Shown piece by piece: positions 1 to 10,081 of a stretch of DNA of 34,730 bases (positions within the stretch are counted from its first letter, which is position 1; every line of letters starts with the position of its first letter). Source of the stretch: CAYQTK01 sp964420375 (GTDB lineage Bacteria; RBG-13-61-14; DATKZS01); the NCBI GenBank assembly GCA_964420375.1, contig CAYQTK010000021.1:1-34730 (forward strand), read 5' to 3'. The notes below the pieces were generated by a model. That model worked only from the letters and a program-made list of their open reading frames with translations, was not told the DNA's origin and did no database searches. The translations under genes and the position numbers were made by a program.

Positions 1-152
1 TTCGGCGGCGAAAATGTCGAGCCTAAAAATATGCGCTTATTTTGGGACTAGTATCTTGTCAAAAGCTTTTTGGGGAATAGAAAATAATCGTGCGAGCGGC
101 TGATACCGCGATCTTCATTGGACCCGTTCCCCTTTTTTCGAGTGACAGAGCA

Positions 153-2003
153 CTAGCCGCTGCCGTTTTCCGGGAAAACCACCAGGCACTGAAGATATCG
201 AGGGTCTATGTCTTCCAGCCGGAGTCTGCCGGCCTCTTCCTCCAGCCGCTTGAGAGAGGAGTCCACAAATCTCCGGGCCGTGGCTATCCACTTAGCATCA
301 GCTTCTTCCACCCCGGATAATGCTTTCTCTACCCGCTCGTGAAGACCGTGGCGTACGTCCTCTTTCACCTTGCGGGGGACTTCCCCGGTCATGGCTATCT
401 CCAAGGCTGCGCGGGCGTCCCTATCACTGAGCGGTGCAAAGCTGAGCTCTCCTCCGGCAAGAGAGCGGCAAACCGCGGTTATGAACACAGTGGAAAAAGA
501 TATCTCCGCAGCCGCCGAGTATTGCTTTAGAAGCTCTATGTCATTGTCGGTCAGCCCCAGGGAGTCGAAGAACAATGCGCCCAGGACCTCTGCAAGAAGC
601 AGATCCTCTTCCGCCCTGTCCACTTCCTCCTCGGAGCCGAACTCCTTGTAGAGCGCGGCTCCGCCTTCATCGGTCCCGTGATAGAACCCGGGGCGCAGCA
701 GTGTCAGCCCCCGGATCATGGCGGCGTCTTCACCCAGGAGCTCGTCGGAGTAGTCGGTCTTTGACATCCAACCTGATTTGCGCATGCGGTTTGCCCTGCG
801 GGCGAGAAGGACAACCCGCGTGTAGCCGGCCCGGAAAATATTTACCAGGTGCCGGCCGGCCACGATCTGTACCGCGCGTTCCGGGTCGTCTCCGGCCCAC
901 CTGCGCAGTCCCGTCTCGATATAGTTGTATGCCTTGTCCAGGGCCTGCTTTACGCTTTCGAGCCTGGCCAGGTCCATGCTGTCCGCCACCAGGATGCGGT
1001 TTACCAGTCCCCCCAGCTCCATGGCCAGGGTCTCGAGCCGCGCCTTGTCGTCTGTGTTTTTCAAAGCCTGTGCAAAGAGCTCAGGAGGCTCGGAGAGCGC
1101 CAGCGGATACTCGGGCATCGAGCTTCTGCCGGGGGACACCAGGTGTTCCTCCGGCGATTGCTTGTCAAGCCGGTCAAGATCGGCGTCGGATAGCGGCGCA
1201 TAGATTTCGATGGCCTCCTCGAACTCGATAAACCCGTAGTCAGCGAGCCGGGCGTTTCGGAACCGGAAAGCTTCGTCTTCCGTCTCCAGCGGCTGCGACG
1301 CCTCTATATACTCCAGGAGACCGTAGTAGCGCATGGGATCATCGTCACTTATGAACTGGAGGACCCGCTCGATTGCGGGCGCGGTTTTGGGTTCGAGAAA
1401 ATGCAGGTAGTAAGTATTGTCCCGGGTCCACAGGTTCTTGAAGTCTCGCCACGGCTCTGCCCCTTGGTTGTCGGGGTCTGTCTTATAGACCTTGAAGAAG
1501 CGCCCCAACGCGGAGATAAGAAGCTCTTCATCCGCCTGGTTGAACCACTTGACGGGGACCTCGGGACCGGCCTGTGCAAGCAGGTTCAGCCAGTAGACCA
1601 CTGCCAGAGAGTCGAGCTTGTCCTTGTGCCACCATTCCAGGTCGAAGATATGCTGTATCTGGCCGGGCCGGGCCATGCGAAGGATCTCGAGCGAGTCATC
1701 CTCTCCGAGCTGTTTCACGGTGATCCAGAACTCGGGTTCGGGAAGCTCCTTTACAAGGTCGTCGGCATCACTGGAGAGCAGAATCATATCCAGTCGGTCG
1801 CGGCCGGAGAGCCTGCTTATGAGTATGGCGCGGTCTTCCATGTGGAGGGAGTCGAGTATCCTGCGGGCGGACTCGGGGTCTTTCCGGACAAGTTTCCGGT
1901 CAAGGGCCGCAAAAGCCTCTTCCACTGAGCCGGCGACGTGTTCCGGCTTGTCCTTTTCACTACTGCCCTTGCCGGTTTTCCGGCTGGTTTCATCAGGTTC
2001 CAT
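153..2003 (-). CDS. DUF6178-like protein of unknown function
   Basis: This is a 616-residue, acidic, apparently cytoplasmic protein with no signal peptide or membrane segment. I recognise it with moderate confidence as the DUF6178 type, known mostly from Desulfobacterota-like genomes and of unknown function. Residues 1-28 are a low-complexity charged leader. A helix-rich body follows, with the segment LVKELPEPEFWITVKQLG at residues 83-100 and DLEWWHKDKLD at 121-131, which is the part that resembles the family. The C-terminus ends in a proline-containing tail after a charged helix. The ATG at 2003 has only a weak GGGAA just upstream. It lies 56 nt downstream of the MEMO-like gene and may be co-transcribed with it. 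No catalytic motif could be identified. Confidence 0.75.
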   Translation of the reverse strand: MEPDETSRKTGKGSSEKDKPEHVAGSVEEAFAALDRKLVRKDPESARRILDSLHMEDRAILISRLSGRDRLDMILLSSDADDLVKELPEPEFWITVKQLGEDDSLEILRMARPGQIQHIFDLEWWHKDKLDSLAVVYWLNLLAQAGPEVPVKWFNQADEELLISALGRFFKVYKTDPDNQGAEPWRDFKNLWTRDNTYYLHFLEPKTAPAIERVLQFISDDDPMRYYGLLEYIEASQPLETEDEAFRFRNARLADYGFIEFEEAIEIYAPLSDADLDRLDKQSPEEHLVSPGRSSMPEYPLALSEPPELFAQALKNTDDKARLETLAMELGGLVNRILVADSMDLARLESVKQALDKAYNYIETGLRRWAGDDPERAVQIVAGRHLVNIFRAGYTRVVLLARRANRMRKSGWMSKTDYSDELLGEDAAMIRGLTLLRPGFYHGTDEGGAALYKEFGSEEEVDRAEEDLLLAEVLGALFFDSLGLTDNDIELLKQYSAAAEISFSTVFITAVCRSLAGGELSFAPLSDRDARAALEIAMTGEVPRKVKEDVRHGLHERVEKALSGVEEADAKWIATARRFVDSSLKRLEEEAGRLRLEDIDPRYLQCLVVFPENGSG

Positions 2004-2059
2004 TATTCCCGGATATTAATAAGATGAAGGGAAAAGTGCAATCTCAAGCAGCGGAATAT

Positions 2060-3292
2060 TCAATAGAGCACCATTGAAGCGAATGTTACCACCGAGTAAG
2101 TCTGCTCGTCGTACCAGTAGGCCCACTTCAAAAGCTCGGCTTTCTGCGCTTTTGAAGCCCGGGCTGCTGCATATATGGGCGGCAGTCCGCAGATTCTTCT
2201 TTTGTCCTGTTGCCCGGCGACCTCCATGAAAAAGCCGTCAGCGTCCGCCTGGCCGAGATGGTCGAGCATCTTTTTGTCATCTGCTTGCTCCTCCTTCATC
2301 CGCGCCGGGCCGTACTTTTCCTCGTCTCCGTAGCGGGGACCCAGGTGGGCCAGGTCAGCGCCGGCAATAAAACAGACCTTCTCGTCCCTTTCCGAAAGAG
2401 CGGCTTCGAGAGCGGACATGAAATCTTTGAAAGCGGGCTCTTGTTGCGGCGAGGTCCGGCTGACTATGGGCGGCTGAAACGCATTACACAACACGGGCAG
2501 GATGCGGACGTCAGGCTTTGCCAGGGCGTGCTGCAGAAAGAGGACCATGAACTCGATGGAATGCTCCTGTTTATGGATGTAGTCGTACAGGGGGTTGCGG
2601 TTACTCTGGAGGCGGGCGATCCTTTGCACCAGCTCTTTGTCGGTCTGCGCGGTTCCCAGCGGCGTTTCAAAGTCCTTGTCCGACATGATGAACATGCGCT
2701 GCGATTCCATGTGGGCGGTGCCGAAGACAACAAAAAGAGAAGCGTCGGTGTTCTCCGCCAGCTTTTTAAAGGCGTGAGCAGTGCAGGCACCCGAGTCGTT
2801 AATGTTCATGTGGGGGGCCATGATCGCCTTCAAGTCTGCTGATCTCGGCTTGCCGGGCAACTCGCCGGGACCTTCGGGAGCGGTGTAGAATCCGTCGAGG
2901 AGCTGTTGGAGCTTTTCTTTTTCTTGAGGATATGCCCTTCCGGCGTGGTGTGGGGGCCGCACCTGTTTTTTGTCCCATTCCTGGTTCAGATTTCTCACGT
3001 GCTGGTGGAAGCGGGGCGAGTCGAGGAGCAGCTTTTTATCGAGCTGGTCTGCCAGGTTCTTGATAAGCTCGGAGTCGATAAGCTGTCCGGACTGTCGGGT
3101 CAGCTCCTCCTGTATCTGTTTTATGCTGCGGGTCCCGTCAAAGTACTGGATGATGGCGGCGGCCTCGAGGGGAACAAGCACGGTCTCCTCCTGGATGCCC
3201 TCGGGGTCCTGGAACACAAGCATCTTTTTTCCTTCCACCTCGACGGGCACGGGGGCTATCCGCAGCATGGGGTTTGCTGATATCTCGTTCAT
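2060..3292 (-). CDS. amrB: AmmeMemoRadiSam system protein B (MEMO1-like)
   Basis: This MEMO1-family protein belongs to the class-III extradiol dioxygenase fold. In mammalian MEMO1 the fold binds metal, but the bacterial role is poorly defined. The MEMO domain fills the C-terminal two thirds. It shows APHMNINDSG, FGTAH, EHSIEF, GADLAHLG and RRICG, which keep the two His and the Cys equivalent to the human metal site. Roughly the first 100 residues form a separate N-terminal domain with a winged-helix-like pattern (FDGTRSIKQIQEEL). An upstream in-frame start would add 19 residues. The ATG at 3292 is preferred because AGGAG (3299-3303) lies 6 nt before it. The usual partners, AmmeA (AMMECR1) and the radical SAM protein AmrS, are not in the window. 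Confidence 0.88.
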   Translation of the reverse strand: MNEISANPMLRIAPVPVEVEGKKMLVFQDPEGIQEETVLVPLEAAAIIQYFDGTRSIKQIQEELTRQSGQLIDSELIKNLADQLDKKLLLDSPRFHQHVRNLNQEWDKKQVRPPHHAGRAYPQEKEKLQQLLDGFYTAPEGPGELPGKPRSADLKAIMAPHMNINDSGACTAHAFKKLAENTDASLFVVFGTAHMESQRMFIMSDKDFETPLGTAQTDKELVQRIARLQSNRNPLYDYIHKQEHSIEFMVLFLQHALAKPDVRILPVLCNAFQPPIVSRTSPQQEPAFKDFMSALEAALSERDEKVCFIAGADLAHLGPRYGDEEKYGPARMKEEQADDKKMLDHLGQADADGFFMEVAGQQDKRRICGLPPIYAAARASKAQKAELLKWAYWYDEQTYSVVTFASMVLY

Positions 3293-3356
3293 TTTTTTCT
3301 CCTGGTCGGCAATGATATGCGCATCAGCACAACCTGTCAATTCGGGCAATGGCGGC

Positions 3357-4193
3357 TCAAATCTCCATGAGCTGTCCGCCGGTGACGTTTATGGCCTGTC
3401 CTGTCAAATAGGCCGACTCTTCGGATGCCAGCCAGGCGATGACGTTGGCGCAGTCGTTTGGGGTTGCCGGTCTTCCCAGGGGAATGGTCTTGAAGAACTC
3501 CTCTTCGAACTCCTCCTGTGATTTTCCGCTTGCAAAGGCCCTCATTTTCCATCCCCACTCGCCCAGGTCGGTGCGGACCTGGCCGGGACAGATACAGTTT
3601 ACGCGTATGCCTGCCTTGGCCAGCTCCATTGCCATAACCTTGGTGATCATTATCACCCCTGCCTTGGAGGTGCAGTAGGACCCCATGAACGCGCTTGCCA
3701 CCTTGCCGGCGCGGGAAGCGGTGTTGATGATGGCCCCTCCGGGATTGCCCTCTTTTAGAAACGGGATCATGGCCTTGGACACCCGGAAGGTGCCGTTCAG
3801 GTTGATGTCCATAACCTTGAGCCATGCGCTTTCATCCAGGTTCTCGATGGCATTGGGACCGGGAGAGCCGCCGGCGTTGTTTACCAAGACGTCCAGACTT
3901 CCGAACTCTTCTTCCACTCGGCGGGCCATGGCGGCCACCGCCTCCGGGTCGGTCACGTCGAGGGGAACGGCCACTGACCGGACTCCGTGCTCTCTTACCT
4001 TGTCCGCAAGGTCCTCGAGCTCTTGATTAGACCCCGTGCGGCAATAACCGGGGAACTCTTCCATCTGCTCGCACAGGTCGGCCACCACTACGTGCGCGCC
4101 TTCCGCAGCCAGCCGGTTGGCCACGGCATATCCGATTCCGGTGGGCTTGCTTGCACCGGTGACCAGTGCCACTTTATTCTCCAGGCATCCCAT
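3357..4193 (-). CDS. SDR-family NAD(P)-dependent oxidoreductase
   Basis: This is a classical short-chain dehydrogenase/reductase of 278 residues, of normal length for FabG-like enzymes. The cofactor loop TGASKPTGIG is at residues 12-21, with two residues more than the usual TGxxxGxG spacing. NNAG is at 105-108, the catalytic Ser at 160, and Tyr173/Lys177 in YCTSK. The C-terminus YLTGQAINVTGG is the typical SDR ending. About 15 extra residues after the second beta strand (CEQMEEFPGYCRTGSNQ) resemble SDRs annotated as 3-oxoacyl-ACP reductases or sugar/steroid dehydrogenases. The substrate cannot be predicted. AGGAG lies 7 nt before the ATG. It sits between the ABC-F gene and amrB, probably in one transcript. 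Confidence 0.92.
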   Translation of the reverse strand: MGCLENKVALVTGASKPTGIGYAVANRLAAEGAHVVVADLCEQMEEFPGYCRTGSNQELEDLADKVREHGVRSVAVPLDVTDPEAVAAMARRVEEEFGSLDVLVNNAGGSPGPNAIENLDESAWLKVMDINLNGTFRVSKAMIPFLKEGNPGGAIINTASRAGKVASAFMGSYCTSKAGVIMITKVMAMELAKAGIRVNCICPGQVRTDLGEWGWKMRAFASGKSQEEFEEEFFKTIPLGRPATPNDCANVIAWLASEESAYLTGQAINVTGGQLMEI

Positions 4194-4237
4194 TGCACTG
4201 CTCCTTTCCCTCTCCGAGTCCGAGGCGGAGTCCCGGC

Positions 4238-6187
<1,950 letters not shown>

Positions 6188-6276
6188 CTTAATGCGCAGA
6201 TATAGGCTGAGCAGGGGATTACGGCTGTCTTTTTACTTCCGCGTCCCTGCGAGTATAACCGCGGAATCGGTCGATG

Positions 6277-6837
6277 TCAGAGGATATCGCCTTCCGCTTT
6301 CCTGAAGTTGTCCTGGTAGTCTTCCAGGAAAATGAGAGGGATATCGTTTTCCCGGCAGGTTTTCATGGTCTCCTGGGGCAGGGTCCATTTCCAGGCGATG
6401 ATCTTCACCCTTCTTCCCAGGCTCATGATCTCGCATATGGCGTCCAGGAAGTCGCGGTCGGAGCTCATCACCAGTGCGGTGTCGAACTTCTCGTTTTTGA
6501 CGTCTTTCAAAAGCTGGGTCACCAGTCCCACGTCCACGCCTTTTTCAGTGGGAATCCATTCCTCGTGTCCGCAGGTAGGACAGACCACTTTGCGATGGGC
6601 GAGTTGAAAGGTGTGGAGCTGGAAGCCGAGCTCGTTTTTGAGCGCGTTGTAAAACCGGGCCTGTTTCTCGCGGGGGACCTGTTGCTCGGAAGCGAAGAAA
6701 TGCACGTCTTCGATAGGCCCTTCCTTGATCTCCAGGAACTCCCTTATCTTCCTGTAGCTTGGTCTCCAGCCGGTTTTTTTGCATCCGCGAAATATGTTGG
6801 AGTTGTCAATATAGAGCACTTTTTTAACGACCGACAT
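6277..6837 (-). CDS. NYN domain protein (LabA/DUF88-like), putative RNase
   Basis: This 186-residue protein has the NYN (PIN-like) nuclease fold. The family's acidic residues are visible: Asp11 and Asn14 in YIDNSN, Asp102 in KGVDVGLVTQLL, and Asp127 and Asp129 in SSDRDFLDAI. The family cleaves RNA using Mg2+ held by such residues, so RNase activity is inferred, with unknown target. A CPTCGHEE insertion at residues 86-93 looks like half of a zinc ribbon, and no second Cys pair is visible. GGGAGG sits about 9 nt before the ATG. It lies between panE (52 nt) and the ABC-F gene (89 nt) in the same direction. Neither neighbour clarifies its role. Confidence 0.88.
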   Translation of the reverse strand: MSVVKKVLYIDNSNIFRGCKKTGWRPSYRKIREFLEIKEGPIEDVHFFASEQQVPREKQARFYNALKNELGFQLHTFQLAHRKVVCPTCGHEEWIPTEKGVDVGLVTQLLKDVKNEKFDTALVMSSDRDFLDAICEIMSLGRRVKIIAWKWTLPQETMKTCRENDIPLIFLEDYQDNFRKAEGDIL

Positions 6838-6889
6838 TTTAAAAACCCTCCCGGTAGCGGCTTATTATTTTATCCGGCGTCGTTGGATG

Positions 6890-7828
6890 TCAGAGCCTTT
6901 TTTCATAGGTCTGTTCTATAAAACGGACCAGCCTGGTCAGGGTCGAGTTAACCGGTGCATCGATTCCCAGGGATGCGGCTTCTTTTGCGATTGCGCCGTT
7001 TATGGCTTCGATCTCGGTCTCCCGTTTTGCGCGGACGTCCTGGAGCATGCTGGAGATGTTCTGGCCGGTGGCGCGTGACACCTGCAGAGCACGTTCCAGG
7101 GGATCGTCGAACATGAGCTTGATGCCCTTGGTCCGGGCAAGCTTGACCACCTCTTCTATGGCCTTCTCCATGATCCCGCTTGCGGGAGCGGTCTCGGCAA
7201 GGACACCGTTTCTCACTCCCAGAATGGCGGTGAGTGCATTGATGGCCACGTTGATGACCAGCTTGCTCCAGATGACTCCCTGCACGTCAGCGGTGACCTG
7301 GGTGTTTAAACCGCAGGCGTTGAAAAGCTCGGCTACTTCCTGCGCCCGGTCCGTCTTTCCGGAGAGCGCGCCGATGATCGTGTCGCCTTCGCCCGCGTGC
7401 CTTATCTTGCCCAGGTCCACCAGGTTGGCCCCCTGCGCAGTGGTCCCTCCCAGCACCCTTTCCTGTCCCAGGACCTCGGCCAGCTTCTCCACGTTGCCGG
7501 TACCGTTCTGAAGGGTGAGAATCAAGGAATCATCTCCGGTGACTTCCGATGCCGAGCAGGCAGCGCTTTTGGTATCATAGGATTTTACGCAAATAACGGC
7601 AAGGTCGGCGGTCCCGATTTCGGAGGGGTCTGCGGTTGCCTTTACCTTAGCGGATATGGTCTCTTCTTCGCGCAGGATACGTACACCCCGCTGGTTTATG
7701 AGGGATGCCCGCTCCGGGTCTTTGTCCAACAGCCATACTTCCTTTCCCGACGGGTTAAGCATACCTGCGAAAAGACACCCCATGGCTCCGGGTCCGATAA
7801 TAACAATCTTTTGTAAAGGCAGGGTCAA
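6890..7828 (-). CDS. panE: 2-dehydropantoate 2-reductase (ketopantoate reductase)
   Basis: This enzyme reduces ketopantoate to pantoate with NADPH in coenzyme A synthesis. The Rossmann loop GPGAMG is at residues 12-17. CVKSYDT at 80-86 and LQNGTGN at 106-112 are typical of the family. WSKLVINVAINAL carries Lys189, Asn193 and Asn197 with the same spacing as the catalytic residues of E. coli PanE. RETEIEAINGAI near the C-terminus provides the second substrate-binding segment. The length of 312 residues is normal. No ATG fits: the start is a TTG at 7826-7828, with only a weak GAG upstream. No panB or panC lies nearby, so the pathway is encoded elsewhere. Related PanE-like reductases can act on other 2-oxo acids. 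Confidence 0.9.
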   Translation of the reverse strand: MTLPLQKIVIIGPGAMGCLFAGMLNPSGKEVWLLDKDPERASLINQRGVRILREEETISAKVKATADPSEIGTADLAVICVKSYDTKSAACSASEVTGDDSLILTLQNGTGNVEKLAEVLGQERVLGGTTAQGANLVDLGKIRHAGEGDTIIGALSGKTDRAQEVAELFNACGLNTQVTADVQGVIWSKLVINVAINALTAILGVRNGVLAETAPASGIMEKAIEEVVKLARTKGIKLMFDDPLERALQVSRATGQNISSMLQDVRAKRETEIEAINGAIAKEAASLGIDAPVNSTLTRLVRFIEQTYEKRL

Positions 7829-7861
7829 TTTTTATTGCTCGCTTTTTTAAAGACGCTGATT

Positions 7862-7890
7862 TTTAGATGTCGATATTATTTTCAGGTCAA
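7862..7890 (-). promoter_or_regulatory. Candidate sigma70-type promoter for panE and downstream genes
   Basis: On the minus strand TTGACC (7885-7890) is followed after 17 nt by TCTAAA (7862-7867). These match 5 of 6 and 4 of 6 consensus bases. Transcription would begin near 7855 and leave a leader of about 27 nt before the panE TTG start. The 161-nt gap between uvrC and panE is the largest in the housekeeping part. This is a pattern match only. Confidence 0.35.
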
Positions 7891-7918
7891 AGCCTACCAC
7901 ATAGTTTGAGTGCAATCA

Positions 7919-7965
7919 ACAGCCAATTTATCAAGGTATAGCCTTTTTTCTTCGTCATTGGCTGT
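7919..7965. repeat. 9-bp inverted repeat between uvrC and panE
   Basis: ACAGCCAAT (7919-7927) and ATTGGCTGT (7957-7965) are perfect inverted copies separated by 29 nt. The spacer is AT-rich and holds a run of T on the plus strand. It lies just after the uvrC stop and upstream of the panE promoter candidate. It could be a weak terminator or an operator-like site. The long loop makes a strong intrinsic terminator unlikely. Confidence 0.3.
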
Positions 7966-7989
7966 GCCTTTACTGATTGCTCCGAGCTA

Positions 7990-9948
7990 TTAAGTCTGGT
8001 CTTGCGGGCAGGAAGGCTTTTGGTCCTGAGGCGGGAAAGCGTTTTTGATGTTTTCCGCGTCCCGGGCTGATATACCGGGCACTGCTTCGAGTTCCTCTGC
8101 AGTTGCTTTCTTTACTGCCGCGACTCCTCCCAGATGCTTGATAAGGTTGTTTGCTTTCTTCCTGCCGATGCCGGGCACTTGCTCGAGTGCGGAGCTGCGG
8201 AGTTTTTTCCCCCTTATTTTCTTGTGGTATGACACTGCGAAACGGTGGGCCTCGTCGCGGACCTGCTGGAGCAGAAACAGCGCGGCCGTCCCCGGCTTTA
8301 CGGTTACGGGGTCTTTTGCGCCGGGCACGTAGACCTTTTCGGCTTTTCTTTTTTGGTCGTCATCTTCAGAAGAGACGTTCCTGTCCTTGGCCAGTGCAGC
8401 AACAGCGACCGAGTCGATCTCCAGGTCGGCGAGCACCGCGCGGGCCACGTTCAACTGCCCTTTTCCGCCGTCCACCACCAGGAGGTCGGGCAGGTCTTGT
8501 CCTTCCCGCATGGCCCTCGAGAACCTTCGGTTCAAGACCTCGTGCATCATGTCGTAGTCGTTTTGCCCCTCGACCGTCTTGATGCGGTACCTTCGGTATC
8601 CCGACTTGTCCGGCTCGCCGTCGGTGAACTTGACCACCGAACCCACGGCGTCTTGTCCCCCGGTCAAGGATATGTCCACGGACTCGATCCGGCGTGGCTG
8701 CCGGGAGAGACGGAGGCGGCCTTGCAGCTCGGACACCGCCCGTGTCCGGTCTTCGCCCTTTTCAGCCTCCCGCTTCAAGGTGTCGCGGGCATTTGTCACC
8801 GCCATGTCGGTGAGCTTTTTGGCCTCGCCGCGGCGGGGCACGCGGATGGCGCACTTCTTTCCCAGCTCCCGGCTGAAGGTTTGCTGCAACAGGTCTGCAT
8901 CATCCGGCATTACCGACACTATAATCTCGGGAGGGGGATTGGCCTTTTCGGGGTAAAGCTGGGAGAGGAATGAAGACAGTGCTTCTTCATCGGGGATATT
9001 TACGCGGACGAAGTTATGGGACCGGCTGGAGAGCAGCACTCCGGCCCGGAAGCCGAGTCGGTGGACCACCATACGGTCGCCCTCCCTGTAGATGCCGATG
9101 ACGTCCCGGTCTTGGGGACGGACAGAGTCCACCTTTTGCCGCTCGAGGGTCTTTTCAATTGCCCGGACGCGGTCGCGCAGCATTGCGGCTTTCTCGAACT
9201 CTTCGTTTTCGGAAGCCTCTTTCATCTGCTCTTCAAGCCTCCGGGCGAGGTTTGCGCGGTTTCCTTTTAAAAACTCCGCCACCTGGTCGACAATTTTGCG
9301 GTAGTCCTGGCGGCCGATCATTCCGGCACAGGGTCCGGTGCATTTGCCGATCTGGTAGTTCAGGCAGGGCCTTTCCCTTTTCTTTAAGGCGGGCGACTTG
9401 CATCTGCGAAGGGGGAATATCTCCCGGACGGTCCGCAGTGTTTCCTTTACTGCTGCGCTTGATGAGAAGGGCCCGAGCAGGATATCCTGTCCTCCTTTTC
9501 TGGGCCTTCTGGTCAACATGAGTCGGGGGAAATCCTCTCCGGTTGTGAGACGGAGATGGAAGTAGGTCTTGTCGTCGCGGAGCCTGATATTATAGCGCGG
9601 CTTGTGCTTCTTGATGAGGTTATTTTCGAGTATGGCCGCTTCCGCGTCGGTGTCGGTGATGATGTATTCGAGGGCTCGGATGCGGTTTCGGAGGAACTGC
9701 ACGTGGTATCGGTTGTCCGCGTTTTCCTTTGTATATGCCCTTACCCTGGCGCGGAGGTTCTTTGCCTTGCCCACGTAGAGGACATTTCCGTCTCCGTCCT
9801 TGAAGACATACGCACCTGGGGAAGCGGGCAGGGACAGAACCTCGTCTTCCCACGACATTTTGTTCGCTTCCGGCTGTGCTGCCCGGGCTGCTTCTTCTTC
9901 CGGTTCTGTTTCAGAAGGCGCAGCAGTGTTTTTATCTTCATCATCCAC
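7990..9948 (-). CDS. uvrC: UvrABC system protein C (excinuclease subunit)
   Basis: UvrC makes both incisions in nucleotide excision repair after UvrA/UvrB damage recognition. The GIY-YIG nuclease domain lies at about 40-115 (GAYVFK, VLYVGKAKNLRARV). A Cys cluster follows in the region with CLNYQIGKCTGPCAG. The UVR motif for UvrB binding is near 230-265 (EEQMKEASENEEFEKAA). The RNase H-like endonuclease domain contains ESVDIS and LLVVDGGKGQLN. Two helix-hairpin-helix motifs (ALEQVPGIGRKKA, EAVPGISARDA) end the protein. The ORF opens with a GTG at 9948 that lacks a Shine-Dalgarno. An ATG 30 codons later (9858) has GGAAG 8 nt upstream, and translation may start there, because the first 30 residues are only an acidic low-complexity leader. 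Confidence 0.96.
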   Translation of the reverse strand: MDDEDKNTAAPSETEPEEEAARAAQPEANKMSWEDEVLSLPASPGAYVFKDGDGNVLYVGKAKNLRARVRAYTKENADNRYHVQFLRNRIRALEYIITDTDAEAAILENNLIKKHKPRYNIRLRDDKTYFHLRLTTGEDFPRLMLTRRPRKGGQDILLGPFSSSAAVKETLRTVREIFPLRRCKSPALKKRERPCLNYQIGKCTGPCAGMIGRQDYRKIVDQVAEFLKGNRANLARRLEEQMKEASENEEFEKAAMLRDRVRAIEKTLERQKVDSVRPQDRDVIGIYREGDRMVVHRLGFRAGVLLSSRSHNFVRVNIPDEEALSSFLSQLYPEKANPPPEIIVSVMPDDADLLQQTFSRELGKKCAIRVPRRGEAKKLTDMAVTNARDTLKREAEKGEDRTRAVSELQGRLRLSRQPRRIESVDISLTGGQDAVGSVVKFTDGEPDKSGYRRYRIKTVEGQNDYDMMHEVLNRRFSRAMREGQDLPDLLVVDGGKGQLNVARAVLADLEIDSVAVAALAKDRNVSSEDDDQKRKAEKVYVPGAKDPVTVKPGTAALFLLQQVRDEAHRFAVSYHKKIRGKKLRSSALEQVPGIGRKKANNLIKHLGGVAAVKKATAEELEAVPGISARDAENIKNAFPPQDQKPSCPQDQT

Positions 9949-10081
9949 AATCTTTATGTTAAACCATGACTGGCGGTGTTGTCAGTAGTCTGTTTTCGGC
10001 GATGCGGGGGCCGCCTTTATTTTGATGAGTGGTGCGCGGTAACAGGGTGGGGTGATTGGGGAACGGTGAGAGAAAGGGGGT

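Noticed and set aside
34..62. Promoter-like pair on the minus strand: TTGACA (57-62) with a weak -10 (34-39) at 17 nt
   Set aside because: The -35 is perfect but the -10 candidate (TAAGCG) matches only two consensus bases, and the gene it would serve is off the left edge. The 152 bases from 1 to 152 otherwise hold no gene that I can support.
575..1231. Long plus-strand ORFs opposite the DUF6178 gene, and similar ones elsewhere (for example 2210-2842 and 33513-34568)
   Set aside because: They lie antisense to well-recognised minus-strand genes, have Pro/Arg/Ser-rich or low-complexity translations with no family signature, and are explained by stop-poor complementary frames of GC-rich genes.
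9858..10081. CTGACA / TAACAT promoter-like pair before uvrC
   Set aside because: The spacing is 18 nt and it would place the transcript start almost on the GTG, so the pair is not convincing without start-site data.
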